From Tillus elongatus (lineage: Eukaryota > Arthropoda > Insecta > Coleoptera > Cleridae), in assembly GCA_964006375.1 (NCBI GenBank), contig OZ023265.1, forward strand, positions 159,166,118 to 159,230,117: 64,000 bases of DNA, in the 5' to 3' direction. Shown here piece after piece: positions 1 to 11,639 of this stretch. Made by a program: the position numbers and the translations under genes. The notes beneath the pieces were generated by a model that worked only from the letters and a program-made list of their open reading frames with translations, searched no databases and was not told the DNA's origin. Every line of letters starts with the position of its first letter. The stretch's first letter is position 1.

Positions 1-589
1 GTTGCTATTGACCTACTCATATTTTCTGAATGAAGACGTGGTGCCGACTTCATTCCAAGTCACTACTAACCGACTATTTATGAAATCAAATAAGTAAATT
101 AAATCGATTGTCATAACATATGTAGTGTATTAAGACTAAGGGAAAAAGAAATGAAACATATTTAACTGTGCACATTTTAATTATATTTTAGGGTGTGCGG
201 CGCACACCTAGCTCACTAGGAGAAATCGCCACTGATTTGGAGAAACAATAGTGCACAGATTTCATACGTTTTGAACAAGATCTCATTTTTGTTTGAAACG
301 CTTAAATAAGTTTGTCACCTTTGAGCCTGAAATTTTAATTTTGTTATAGTTAATATTGAAAAAACCCGGTTTGATTAGGTTGACTAAAACGAAATCATAC
401 TAGCGTTTAATAACATAAAATAAGTGATACGTTTATAATTTGGCAGATACTTTACTTTCCTAAATATGAATTGAGTTTTCTTCTGGAATTCTTCTGTATT
501 TTAATGAAATTTGTAATACAAGTTTCTTTAAAAGATACTTACACTTCAGATATAGCAAAATTTAGTTCTTTAGCACATTCGAAAGAATT
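1..589. other. AT-rich DNA with no recognised gene
   Basis: No coding region with recognisable protein similarity and no clear repeat boundary is visible. The short open frames here look like chance. Confidence 0.5.
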
Positions 590-735
590 GTTCAAATGTG
601 CGCGTACTAGGACCTCTAAAATTGATCTCCAAAGTCTGTGTAAGTTTAAAGTATTAACTTTACTAATATGCCGTATAATAATAGTGTATAATTCTTATGA
701 AAATTCGTTACTATAACGCACTTGCTGCGTCCCGA
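590..735 (-). mobile_element. Fragment of the hairpin/(TA)n repeat family, hairpin end
   Basis: The stretch ends with the family hairpin, ACGCA and TGCGT around a 5-base loop, read here as the complement. The 100 bases before it match 20280-20418 closely (shared block beginning TGCGCGTA then AGGACCTCT). It is a partial copy without the microsatellite or the palindromic tail. Confidence 0.65.
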
Positions 736-1318
736 AATTTTTTCATACCCACACCTCGTAATCTTCATCTATTCAAGAAGCAAGTGAACACCGATCTATA
801 TTTGTTTCTTACCTATATAAACTAACAGAAGTTGGCTGAGTTGATCTCTTGTTAAGTCACCTTTCGGTAACATCCATCTTCCAATGATCAAGATTAACAT
901 TAAAAATTGTTCTATTAATGTTATCCAGGTCTCTGTACTCAGTGATATATCTGGCAGTTTAATTTGAACCTAGAACAGTACACACTTATTAAGAAATGGT
1001 TTAATGATGACACGTTGTGCTTGCTAACCCCCATTAAATTGTTTATTTCTTTCAAATCACTTCCAGCTGGAGATGTGAAATTGAAAGTTTCTTCTCTAAC
1101 TCTCATCCTTCGTTCTACTTTATCTAACTCCAGCAACCATATGGCTGGCACTATACTTGTCAGATATAAAAATACTGAAGGGCAAAACCTGAAAAAATTA
1201 ATGAAAAGGAAGACTTTTTTATTTCCTATTTTACTATTTCAGTACGAGATTATCTCCACCACAGTGACAGATAATCGAAACATTTTTTTTGGATGGCCGG
1301 ATGTCCAAAGTAATTCGA

Positions 1319-1607
1319 GATTGGCCGGCGCGCATTTTTCTAAATTCCACAAGTGATCGCGGATCGGGTTGCGTACCGGGTTCTAAACGACGCTTGACTT
1401 ATTATTTAATAGTAGGAAGAAGGAATATGCTAAGGTTAATTTCAGTTTTAGAAGGCAGGTTAGTCATATTTTGCGGTATAATGGGGTTGCAGGGCATACT
1501 CCTTCTTCCTAGTAATAAATAATAAGTCACGCGCCGTTTAGAACCCCATGCTCAGCATAACCCGATTTGCGATCACGTGTGGCAAGTAGAAAATGCGGCC
1601 GGCGCTG
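1319..1607. mobile_element. Fold-back MITE with about 110-bp inverted repeats
   Basis: The left half (GGCCGGCGCGCATTTTTCT onward) is repeated in reverse complement at the right (ending GCGGCCGGCGC). Shared inner blocks are GTGATCGC, ATCGGGTT, GGTTCTAAACG, TGACTTATTATTTA and AGGAAGAAGGA. Only about 60 bases separate the arms and no coding frame is present, so this is a non-autonomous element. No convincing target-site duplication was found, so the superfamily is unknown. Confidence 0.65.
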
Positions 1608-1676
1608 CCCCGAAGTGAGCCGTTTCATACTTATTACTAATCTGATAGCAAATTAGCTAAACACTTTAATGCTAAT

Positions 1677-1722
1677 TTTTAGTGAATTTTTATCAAAAGA
1701 AATTCACTAATAGAGAGGTATC

Positions 1723-1806
<84 letters not shown>

Positions 1807-2100
1807 CAACCAATAACTCAAAAAGTAATTAACCGATTTTGATGAAACTCGGCAGGTACCTTTCTTTTATTAATAGCTTGGATGGGTTCGTTAGCCAGAA
1901 AGATCAGACCAGGTTTCCCGGGAAAATGTTGAGTTTGCATTCAAAAAAAAATTCTCCGAAAATTACAAAGCTATTTTGATGAAATTTAGTGGATATAATG
2001 CTTTGCAAAGAACTTACTACATACCAAAATTCAACATTCTAGCTTTATAGAAAATTGGGTTATTCAAAATTCGCTACCATAACGCACTTGCTGCGGCCCG
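1677..2100 (-). mobile_element. Compact complete copy of the hairpin/(TA)n family (Helentron/DINE-1-like, non-autonomous)
   Basis: Read on the minus strand it runs from the hairpin ACGCA-loop-TGCGT (one mismatch here) with AGCGAATTTTG beside it, through a short body (ACGAA...GAAACTCGG), a (TA)n tract at 1727-1801, to the tail CTCTCTATTAGTGAA...AAAAATTCACTAAAA. Both ends carry the outward-facing block AAAATTC(A/G)CTA, a subterminal inverted repeat. No protein is encoded. The Helentron assignment is inference from this layout. Confidence 0.7.
1727..1801. repeat. (TA)n microsatellite inside a dispersed element
   Basis: About 37 uninterrupted TA units between the tail and the body of the element at 1677-2100. 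Confidence 0.95.
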
Positions 2101-2288
2101 AATATTTTTATCAAATTCAAAACGTTTGTAGTGGTAACGCTAAAATATTTATAAATCGTTTTAAAATTAATTGTGCATTAGCCATCTTAAATACTGGATG
2201 TCCTACTAATGTTGATAAGCTCCCCCCGCCTTCACTTTGTTATTATGGGGGAGGCCAGGCTAGGACTATACATACTAGCTTGCAATGA

Positions 2289-3330
2289 TAGACTGAAGAC
2301 GAACCCAGGCTGCAGGGGCCACTGTAAAATTCAGAGAGATCGTGAAGGAGCCCATGCTTGAAATGAGGTCAGACTTCGCGAGCCCGCGAATCTGCAGGGA
2401 AAACAAATTTACAGTGGAAATCCCCGACCGCTAGGCATGGCGGGATGAGACGCCGGGTTTACCACGGGACGCGCTCGTCTGGTTCACGGATGGATCCGAC
2501 GGGGAGCGTGGGACGGGGGCAGGCGTTTATTGGGAAGGACCGAGGGTAAGTCACAGTATTTCCTTCGGAGCTCATGCAATGGTCTTTTAGGCCGAAATGC
2601 ACGCCATCTTGCTCTACGTGAGAGATAAGAAGAAGAGGGGCTACACTAACAAGTGGATCCTCATAGCCACAAACAGCCAGGCAGCCCTTAAGGCCCTAAG
2701 TAGCCCATGGGTAAATTCCAGGCTGGTAAGTTAATGCCGAGACGAGACGAGCGACCTAGCTGGGCAGAATGAGGTCACCCTCATCTGGGTGCCGGGTCAC
2801 TCGGGGGTCAAAGGCAATGCAGAAGCTGAGAGCCTTGCGAAGAGAGGATCAGAAGAACCATTTATGGGACCAGAACCGGTCCTGGGCGTATCGAAAGGCA
2901 CGGCCAGGGGAACCATCAAGTCATGGGTCAGGTAACAGCATGAGGCATACTGCGCAGATTGTTCAGGGCTCAGACATCGGAAGACACTAATTGGGGAACC
3001 CAGTTCAAAGAGAGCTGCTAAATTTTACCAGAGGACAGCTCCGGGACATAACAGGACTCTTGACGGGATACGTAGCTCTCAAGAAACACCTGCATAAAAT
3101 AGGGCGGTTCGAGAGACTCTGCGGCGAGGGGGAAGAATCAGACCAGCACATCTTGTGCGAGTGTAAAGCTCTGGACCGTAAGAGACAACTGATCTACGGA
3201 CAGCATAGACCGGAGACAGAGCAATATAAAACTTCACCCTACCAGTTGCTGTGCAGACTAGTCCAAGGCACAGTAATTTGGGAATGGGTGGAGTAGGAAA
3301 GACATAGGGTATGCACAATAAGCCAACGAG
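2289..3330 (+). pseudogene. LINE fragment: RNase H domain and C-terminal Cys/His motif (I/LOA/R1 group)
   Basis: This is the 3' part of a non-LTR retrotransposon ORF2, broken by frameshifts. Read across frames it gives WFTDGS with GTGAGVYWEG (RNase H start, about 2481-2545), then AEMHAI, then IATNSQAALKAL near 2665, where other copies and the family have Asp in place of the Asn. Next come VTLIWVPGHSGVKGN (2775-2820) and the tail motif CGEGEESDQHILCECKALDR (3118-3175), a Cys-His cluster typical of these elements. It ends near the stop of VEWVE-like GTVIWEWVE at 3296. Close relatives are at 36061-37040 and 57195-57690, and the matching RT part at 63100-64000. Inactive. Confidence 0.8.
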
Positions 3331-3535
3331 CCCTAAGGGCAGAAAAAAAAGGTTGAGAAGGGGTGATATCTTGGAAAAAATACTACCTTATCCTGGAAAA
3401 AGTAATACCCAGAGTGTCTGTAACTAAAGCGTTCAAAAGAACAACCTGGAAAATATTTTCAAGTGTGCCTCCTTTATTATTGCATTTTCCATCGAATTAT
3501 AATGCATGCTTGTGGGAAACATATGAGTTTTTATC

Positions 3536-3780
<245 letters not shown>

Positions 3781-4289
3781 ATTTTTCTTTACTTCCTGGT
3801 TTAAATTTAATTTTTTTTTCAATTTTAATTACAGTTTATGTATGTGTATAATTTTAATTTTATGTCTTTTTAAGCAAAATTTCATATAAAAAGTTTAAGT
3901 AAAAAAAAATTTGCGAATTCACGTGAAAAAAAAGTTTTCGATTTTTTTAGCAAATTTTCGTGTTAAATTATTTTGAATGACCGTAAAAAGATTTTTATGT
4001 AATTCTGGAGTGATTACCTAGCCATTTTTTAAGAAAATGACGTATTTTCATGAAACAAATTGAATGCAAATTTTCATGTATTTTTTTTTCCTTCTGTCAT
4101 AAAGCTTTCTGTAAATAATCATATCTTGGCTGGTGTAGTTTTTGTGTAATCAGGAAAGTGAGTCCAATTTTGTAGCAAAATTTTAAATTGTTTCGGAAGT
4201 TTTTGTACTTTTTCAAGCAAAAAGTTAATTTCATGAAATACAATACATTGTTTCTACTATAAAGGGTATATTATCTACTAAATTTGATG
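3781..4289. other. AT-rich DNA, no gene seen
   Basis: Only poly-A/T rich sequence, probably the decayed body of the repeat whose hairpin end follows at 4290-4365. No protein similarity was recognised. Confidence 0.4.
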
Positions 4290-4365
4290 TCTTTCTTAAA
4301 AAACATATTTAACATTAAAGATAGTTCTATGAAAATTCACTACCATAACGCACTTGCTGCGTCCA
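4290..4365 (-). mobile_element. Hairpin end of the hairpin/(TA)n family
   Basis: Contains GAAAATTCACTACCATA followed by the hairpin ACGCACTTGCTGCGT, matching the ends at 715-735, 2075-2100, 7085-7115 and 20190-20220. Confidence 0.7.
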
Positions 4366-4639
4366 CACTTTTTTTTACTTAACTACATAATACTACAGAA
4401 TGTCAAAAACATGGTGTCTATATAACTTTCATTTACAATTTTTAAGTTAGAAGTTGATTGTGGTCAAGATCCATAAAACCTATGGATCTTGGATTGTTGT
4501 GTCATAACAATTTGAATCGCTGAAAACAACCACAGAAAAGAAAAGTTATAGCACTAACTTAATATAATCTGCGGTATGGCAACTTAAACACATAGAGAAA
4601 GTAACTTTCTATGTACATAAAGCTTTAATAGCTTAAATT

Positions 4640-4718
4640 AAGTGAGGCTAGATGTATTCTCCCCATAATTAGAACAGCAGACCGGTTTCGCTCTAATTAG
4701 AGCTCGTCGGTACGGTAT
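4640..4718 (-). repeat. Part of the 310-bp satellite-like repeat, left of a LINE insertion
   Basis: Matches, in reverse complement, the tandem unit at 43121-43985. It contains the palindrome GCTCTAATTAGAGC and ends with GGTAT, the target-site duplication of the LINE that follows. Confidence 0.7.
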
Positions 4719-6056
4719 TTATTTATTTATTTATTTAAACAACCCAAACAGGCAGGAGCCCAGCCACATGGATTTATATAATAACTACTAAACTAAGTGA
4801 AATTAAAAACTATACATTAAAATACAAAAAATGAACAAAAAATAACTAAGATGTGGTGTCACCACGAAGCAGGGATTCCCTAGAAGCTGCGGAAAAGGAC
4901 CCAACATTAGCATAACTAAATATGTCAGTACCGGAAGAATTATATTTTGCACAAATAGAATACAAGGGTGATCGCAAAAGCAGATTAGTTCTGGAAATCG
5001 GAAGTAAAAAAGTATGAGTAGAACGAGTCTGACAACCGTAGAGAGTAGAACGAAAAGGCAGCTGGGAGAGAAGTTCAGGTGCATCAATAATTCCGTTAAT
5101 AAGCTTAAATAAAAAACACTGACCTGGAAGAGTTCTCCTGTCAGCAAGCGACATAAAACCAAATTTAGTGAGTAACAAATTGTAAGATATGCCTCTTTGA
5201 GGATAAACATTTTCAACAAATTAAGACAAATACTTCAGAAACCTACGCTGGACAGATTCTAGAAGCGTAATGTGGCAGGAGTAGAAGGGCATCCAGCATA
5301 AGCTGGCATATTCAACATGAGAACGGACAGAAGCATTACATAGACAGATAAGAGTTTCAGTAGATGAAAAATTCCCAGCGCTTCTAACAACAAATCCTAT
5401 GCTTTTCATAGAAGTTCTAAGGATACTGTTCAGATGTAAATTAAACTTCAAGTGTGAATCCAGGATCAAACCCAAATCAGTAATATTAGACACTCGTCTA
5501 AGGTTTTCACCATTCACCTTATAAGTGAAAACCTGCAAGTGATGTTTATTAGAAAAAGACAAGACACTACATTTAGAAAGATTTAGAGGTAATTGATTTA
5601 TGTCACACCTGTCGGTTCCCGCCAGAATTGTATATAATATTTTTATTTTGTAGTTACTAGCTAATTTAACCAGAGGCACCCCAGTCGTATATAACTACCA
5701 ACATTGTACTAAAAATACCCTAAATTGTCTAAACTGAGATTAAATTGTAACCGTAAGATGTGAGGGGTTGCTTCTTCCTATTTGTATGTCGATATCGAAG
5801 CGACCAGACCTGTCCGTCGGTCCATTGTATAGTCTCCTTTGTGTATATAATAAAGATAGTATTGTTAAGTTTCACTTTCTCTGTTTTGAACTTCAACTAA
5901 ACCACCATTAAAATACAGTTCACTAGTAAACAATAATCAACAACACCATTCCGAAATCCTATTAAGGTTCTGCTGCATGGTCTGACAGTTGACAAGAGAA
6001 TTGATATTTAGAAAAAAAATTACGTCATCAGCATACAATAAATGAGGAATAGAAAA
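4719..6056 (-). mobile_element. 5'-truncated Jockey/CR1-like LINE, flanked by GGTAT duplication
   Basis: Minus-strand RT remnant. The YADD catalytic box (LLYADDVIFF) is encoded at 6035-6024, followed by NLNRISEWC, then after a solo LTR by DINQLPLNLSKC and a thumb-like region to about 5221. After one stop codon the C-terminal part (SLADRRTLPGQC, RTNLLLRSPLYSIC) ends near 4850. The 3' UTR ends in a (TAAA)n tail at 4719-4740. The 5-bp GGTAT occurs at 4714-4718 and 6057-6061, and 310-bp repeat sequence lies on both outer sides. It is dead: 5'-truncated, stop-containing and interrupted. Confidence 0.82.
5610..5942 (+). mobile_element. Solo LTR (TGTCGG...CAACA) inserted in a LINE
   Basis: A 333-bp segment begins TGTCGGTTCCCGCC and ends AATCAACA, with TG/CA termini, a TATATAA-like box near 5628 and AATAAAG near 5848. 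It is flanked by the 5-bp duplication ACACC (5605-5609 and 5943-5947). Removing it with one ACACC copy restores the LINE reading frame exactly (EWC then DINQ). No internal retrotransposon sequence remains, so it is a solo LTR left by recombination between two LTRs. It differs from the LTRs at 28935, 33389 and 48640. Confidence 0.88.
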
Positions 6057-6061
6057 GGTAT

Positions 6062-6215
6062 ACTAATTACAGCGAGAACACACCTATAAAGTAATACGTA
6101 TTACTTCACAGTCTCTATTTTATAACATTTTGTGTTATTTGGAGCTGTCGTGACAACATACTACCTGATTACCCGCCGAGATTGCGACCCTATCGTACAT
6201 ATCACAATGTTCTAA
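6062..6215 (+). repeat. 310-bp satellite-like repeat, right of the LINE
   Basis: Continues the repeat interrupted at 4718 (CTAATTACAGCGAGAAC) and then switches orientation near 6096 through the palindrome AAGTAATACGTATTACTT. The remainder (CAGTCTCTATTTTATAAC, CGTGACAACATACTACCTG, TCACAATGTTCTAAG) matches the plus-strand unit at 43560-43690. Confidence 0.7.
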
Positions 6216-6837
6216 GCTTAAACTAACATAAATCTTGTGTGTGGCAGTATAAAGTAATTAAACTCTGCTTATGCTTGTGAAAAAAAAGTTCTGATCTGGT
6301 ACCAAAGACTTCATTTAAATTTTGGTACTGTTGAGAAAGTTTTAATCCACAATGCATAATTATAAGTTATACGTATTATTTGGCATTTGTCACACTTTTG
6401 CTCGCGTGTACACACAATAATAACGACGGACGTTACACGTGTTTTATAAAATTAGACACCCACAACTAGGATATATCTCCACGCCTGACTGAGTTGGCAA
6501 ATTGACGATTAACATTTATAATAATCCAAATATTTGACTTTGCATTTCATCAAATTTATATGGTTGGAATCGTATAAATTAAGCTTTAAGAATGCGAGTG
6601 CTCGTCCTTAGCACTTTCCAAGTAAAATGTTTAAAGCGAAAATTGCCAAATAAATTATAAAACAAAAGTATGTATTGCGTTTCGTTAAACGTTTTGTTTT
6701 GAGACAAGATCCCTTTAAAAAAAACCTTTTTTCACCTTAATTAACCATCAAAAGTAAAAAAAATTAAACCTGTATATAGGTAACTCTGGTAAACTTGCCA
6801 AAATTAGCCTGTGTAAAGGCATCGGTTGAGTACTAAA
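6216..6837. other. AT-rich DNA, no gene seen
   Basis: No recognisable coding or repeat boundary. Confidence 0.4.
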
Positions 6838-7117
6838 AAAGTCTGGACGCAGCAAGTGCGTGATGGTAGTAACTTTTCATAAAAATGTTTTTAATAGCAA
6901 ATATGTGTTTTTTTAAGAAAACATCCATCAAATTTGGTCACAAGTATAACATATATAGTAAAAACAATGTGTCATGTTTCAAAATAACTTTATTGTTTGA
7001 AAACGAAAAAAACCGTTTCATGGTCAACCTTCTAGGTTAATAGCAAATTGAGCTTTGCAAATACGAAGCATTTAATCAAAATTCGCTACCATAACGCACT
7101 TGCTGCGTCCAGAATTT

Positions 7118-7625
7118 CTTTTCTTGCAAACATGCATTATATTTCAATGAAAAATGCAAAAATGCAATAACATAAGGAGTGTTCGACTAAAAAAAAAGAA
7201 TAATTGTATCACCAACGACTTATGGGCCAGCCTGTGATTGTAGAAATAATTTTTAAAATGTAGCTCAAGACAGTCTATAAATAATGTATACATTTTTTCA
7301 TATCTTGTATAATAACGATTATATTGAGCTTTATTGATTTTTTTACGAAAATTCGACAACAAATTATATACCATTAAACGATAAACTCTATAGCTAAGAC
7401 TACCAAGCATAAGAGAAAGGGTCTATTTGAAATGAATTTTCTGGAAACATTTTAGTAAAATGAAGGACAATGCCTGTTGAAACTAAAACTTCGGGGTTTG
7501 TAAAACATTCTTCTTGAGACATTTTCTTTGCATAGCCCGTATTAGATTCAGGTTCTTTGCCTAAATGTTGCCAATTTTGTGGTTTTCAATCGCGACTTTG
7601 ACGTTTTGAGGAAAGCGCCAATTTA
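7118..7625 (+). repeat. Conserved dispersed block, copy 1
   Basis: Contains TATCACCAACGACTTATGGG, CTTGTATAATAACG, ATTGAGCTTTATTGATTTTT, AAACTCTATAGCTAAG and CGACTTTGACGTTTTGAGG. The same order is found at 16255-16960 and 24672-25155 (plus) and 25949-26400 (minus). Confidence 0.7.
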
Positions 7626-7871
7626 TTTTTCTTTAAAGGCCTGTAACTTTTTTGGCTTTTGACGTACAGAGCTAAATTTTGGTAGGTAATTTACCTATAG
7701 CGATATAAATCAGTGTACCAAATTTGATTGCCCTTCTTTGTTATTTCCGGAGATATCCATTTTTTTCGAAAGAAAACACAAAATTTTCCGGGAAAACCTC
7801 GGCCGATTTTCCTGGCTAACGAATTTATCCAACTCACTTAAAAGGGAAGGTATTCACCAAATTTAGTCAAA

Positions 7872-7872
<1 letters not shown>

Positions 7873-7946
<74 letters not shown>
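7873..7946. repeat. (TA)n microsatellite
   Basis: About 37 TA units at the end of the composite repeat. Confidence 0.95.
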
Positions 7947-7949
<3 letters not shown>

Positions 7950-7989
7950 TTTATTTGTTTGCTGTACGTTTGTGATTTCTTATTGGTTT

Positions 7990-8023
7990 GCGTGGACTGC
8001 AGTTTCGTTCATCATCATCACGC
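7990..8023 (-). ncRNA. Degenerate hammerhead-ribozyme-like sequence at the PLE 3' end
   Basis: Reading the minus strand from 8023: GCGTG, ATGATGA, a short linker, GAAAC, TGCA, GTC, then CACGC. GCGTG and CACGC are perfect complements (helix I), GTC is the usual cleavage triplet, and ACTGCAGT is self-complementary (a tiny helix III). ATGATGA and GAAA correspond to the core boxes CTGATGA and GAAA, but the conserved first C is A and helix II is essentially absent. PLEs are known to carry minimal hammerheads. This one is probably inactive. Confidence 0.45.
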
Positions 8024-8520
8024 TACTGACTGTTAACGCTCCGGTGTGGTCTACGTCTGAGACTGTACGTGGCGTCTGCCCCGTGAGCTTCTATTGGTCG
8101 GTTTACTGTTCTCTGATTGGTTGTGCTTTCGGACTGTGTCGTGTGTATCGGTTTCCTGTCTTGATCACTGTAGTTGGATAATTTGTCTATTTGTATGGCC
8201 TTTGTTAAGTTTTGTTTCATTGTTTGTACTTGGATTTGTTCTGGCATTAATTGTTTCTTATCGTTTGTTTGTTGAATGTAGTATTGTTCCCAGATTTCCA
8301 TTTTTTTGTGGTCTTTAACATGTTTCATTAGTTGTAATTGGGTGATGTCTGGTTTTTTGTGTTTTGTGTTGTGAATGTGTGTAGCTACGTTTGATTTGTG
8401 GATTTTATCTAATGCTGTTTTATGTTCCTTGAATCTTGTTTCTATTGATTTTTTTGTCATTCCAATATATTTTTATTGCATGTGTTACATTCTATTTGAT
8501 ATATTCCGTTTAATTTATGT
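8023..8520 (-). pseudogene. PLE GIY-YIG endonuclease domain, one-base frameshift
   Basis: On the minus strand, HKLNGIYQIECNTCN (8520-8475) supplies the GIY motif and a Cys pair. One A is then missing from an A run near 8470-8475, after which the frame continues as YIGMTKKSIETRFKEHKTAL, the YIG motif and helix with the conserved Arg. About 110 further residues follow (VATHIHNTKHKKPDI, IWEQYYIQQT), ending near 8023. The nuclease would nick target DNA for PLE integration. The frameshift inside GIY-YIG makes this copy non-functional. Family identity is firm from the two half motifs plus the upstream RT. Confidence 0.82.
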
Positions 8521-8849
8521 GGGTTGTGTTCTTGTTTTTTTATTTATTTTGTTTATTATTTTGTTATTGGTTTTGTATCTCATTTTTAAGTCATATTGTT
8601 TGAGTGTTTGTGTTATTTTTTTGATGTGGTGGTTATAAGTGAATGTTGTGTATTTTGTGTTTGTTTCTGGTGTTTTGTTTTCGGTTTTGTTGATTTGTTT
8701 GTTTTTGATTTGTTTTACTAGCTTTTCTATTGTTTTCTTTTTGTATCTATTTCTTTCTGCTCTTTGTATTATGATGTTGTACTCCTTTTCTCGTTCGTCG
8801 TTTTGGAGTGCTACATTTAGCATTCTGTTTATTAAGTATCTGTATGCAG

Positions 8850-8889
<40 letters not shown>

Positions 8890-9199
8890 TAGTGAGTGTT
8901 TAGGTATAGTGATGTCTGTTTGTGTAAGTTTTCTGTATATTTTGTATTCAATCTGGTTTTCGTTTCTGATTAGTGTTAAGTCTAGGAAGTTTATGGTGTT
9001 GTTTGATTCTTTTTCTATTGTACATTTTATGTTTTTGTTGATTTGGTTTATTTTTTCGAGGATATTGTCTATGTTGGTTTTTTGATTGGCGTATATTAAT
9101 AATATATCATCGACGTATCTTATCCATTGGATGTTTGGGTCTGCCATGATGCTTGATAGTGGAGATCCCATTGGTAGTCCGTCTTCTTGGATGTAGTAT

Positions 9200-9200
<1 letters not shown>
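8515..9200 (-). pseudogene. PLE reverse transcriptase (C-terminal part)
   Basis: Encodes [15 protein letters not shown] (9190-9145), then RYVDDILLIY (YVDD catalytic box, 9117-9106), INFLDLTL and a long basic region. It lacks the upstream RT motifs. Between SSIMA and PNIQW about 20 residues are missing; the missing piece is found inverted at 9200-9281. A (GT)16 run at 8854-8886 translates as alternating His-Thr inside the frame, a late microsatellite expansion. It continues without a stop toward the GIY-YIG domain. Confidence 0.85.
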
Positions 9201-10480
<1,280 letters not shown>

Positions 10481-10515
10481 AGAGTTGCGGATATAAGATA
10501 TTTAGAATTATTCAT

Positions 10516-10556
10516 CCTCTGATGACGCTAACAGAATTAGTGAAACGATCGTCCGG
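10516..10556 (+). ncRNA. Hammerhead-like hairpin motif, copy A
   Basis: CTGATGA at 10519-10525 is followed by a hairpin (CGCTAA...TTAGTG, loop CAGAA) and then GAAAC and ATCGTC. ACGATCGT is self-complementary. The same motif and about 60 downstream bases recur at 49541-50000. It resembles a minimal hammerhead, but core spacing and helix I do not fit perfectly. Confidence 0.3.
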
Positions 10557-10572
10557 TTTTCTTTAATGTATT

Positions 10573-10857
10573 GTGGTGGTTTGTGTTCTCCAAGTGTACT
10601 TATTAGTTATGCTCAATGTAGATAGTTTGGATTATTGGGCAGTATTTTGCCCACCATCGGGACATCTGGGCCTTATAGGTCACATTTCCTACCAAAAAAT
10701 GCAATTATGTGTTTTTGAGGCATTAAACATAACCAAATATGTTAAACCCCAGCAAAGAATTGAAGTCAGGTCATCATTTATGGGGCTCGTTACTTTAACT
10801 CTCATTGATAAGGAGCTAGAAGCAGATATTGGGCGAGTCGCTGATAACGTTCTATGA
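10573..10857 (+). CDS. Unidentified open frame, 94 codons
   Basis: Not recognised. The translation has ordinary composition (DYWAVFCPPSGHLGLIGHI, RIEVRSSFMGLVTLTLIDKE) and is not built from simple repeats. A second frame follows at 10854-11048 (SVGAKTVPYETPAFISN, DETPSTTTCKEYLCEKNV), overlapping by 4 bases, which would fit one protein broken by a frameshift. It follows the hammerhead-like repeat at 10516, so it may be part of an unrecognised mobile element. No motif assigns a function. Confidence 0.25.
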   Translation: MVVCVLQVYLLVMLNVDSLDYWAVFCPPSGHLGLIGHISYQKMQLCVFEALNITKYVKPQQRIEVRSSFMGLVTLTLIDKELEADIGRVADNVL

Positions 10858-11049
10858 AGATGCGGTGGAGAGATTTGTTGGTTGTTAACAGCAGAAGGTC
10901 ATTTATATGCAAAAGAAAAAGTGTAGGAGCCAAAACGGTACCCTATGAAACCCCCGCGTTTATTTCTAATTTATCTGATGAAACACCATCCACAACTACA
11001 TGTAAGGAATATCTTTGTGAAAAGAACGTGATGGATGGATCTTATTAGA

Positions 11050-11639
11050 TTTAGGGAGGAGGCCAGACTGCCTTTGCCACTGCGACCTTTAGGATCTATA
11101 ATTTTTACTATGGAAACAATTGAATTTGTGAAAAATGTGCGAATCGTAACCATACCGCAGCCAATGCAATCTGACGTCACACACAACTGAATTTGTGTGC
11201 GTTTAGCAGCTGACTTGGCGAAAAATCATTATCTTCCATTGAATTTCTGATCTCACCGATTCAAACATTGTGTCGTTTCAATAATCCATTAAGCTTTTAG
11301 GCGGGAACAGTTAGTGAGAAATGCTTCAGGGCTATAAAAGGGCAAACGATGGGTTGTCGTTACTGGACACCAGAAAAACATCCAGAGAAACACGTTAAAG
11401 GAAGCAAAAAAAAACAAGTTATGGCACAGAAGCGGAAGATCACTGGACAATAATTTTATTTAAGGAAGGCCAAAACGCATATAAAGCAAACGCAGGGTAG
11501 AAATACCACGAAATAAGAGAGAGGTGCTTATGTCCAGAAATAAACGAAAAGAAAGCAACGATGATTTAAAATTTGTAAAATAATAGCTATAGATCAATTT
11601 TATTATTTTACAGCTACCCCTGGTATATTTATATATGTA
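11050..11639. other. Unassigned DNA before a mariner element
   Basis: No recognisable gene. Confidence 0.4.

Larger units (their letters stand above)
6838..7946 (+). mobile_element. Long composite copy of the hairpin/(TA)n family
   Basis: Starts with a forward hairpin end (GGACGCAGCAAGTGCGT, 6844-6860) and meets a second, inverted hairpin end at 7085-7113. It continues with the conserved block at 7118-7625, a body ending CCGATTTTCCTGGCTAACGA at 7803-7830, and a (TA)n tract. The same order recurs at 24305-25917. It is non-coding. The usual palindromic tail beyond the TA tract is missing because Penelope-like sequence begins there. Confidence 0.65.

Noticed and set aside
939..1356. Overlapping 70- and 130-codon frames on opposite strands
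   Set aside because: No recognisable motif, AT-rich composition, and one overlaps the fold-back MITE; treated as chance.
8094..9085. Plus-strand hydrophobic frames that look like membrane proteins
   Set aside because: They are antisense shadows of the Lys/Asn-rich PLE coding region; T-rich antisense DNA translates as Phe/Leu/Val-rich sequence.
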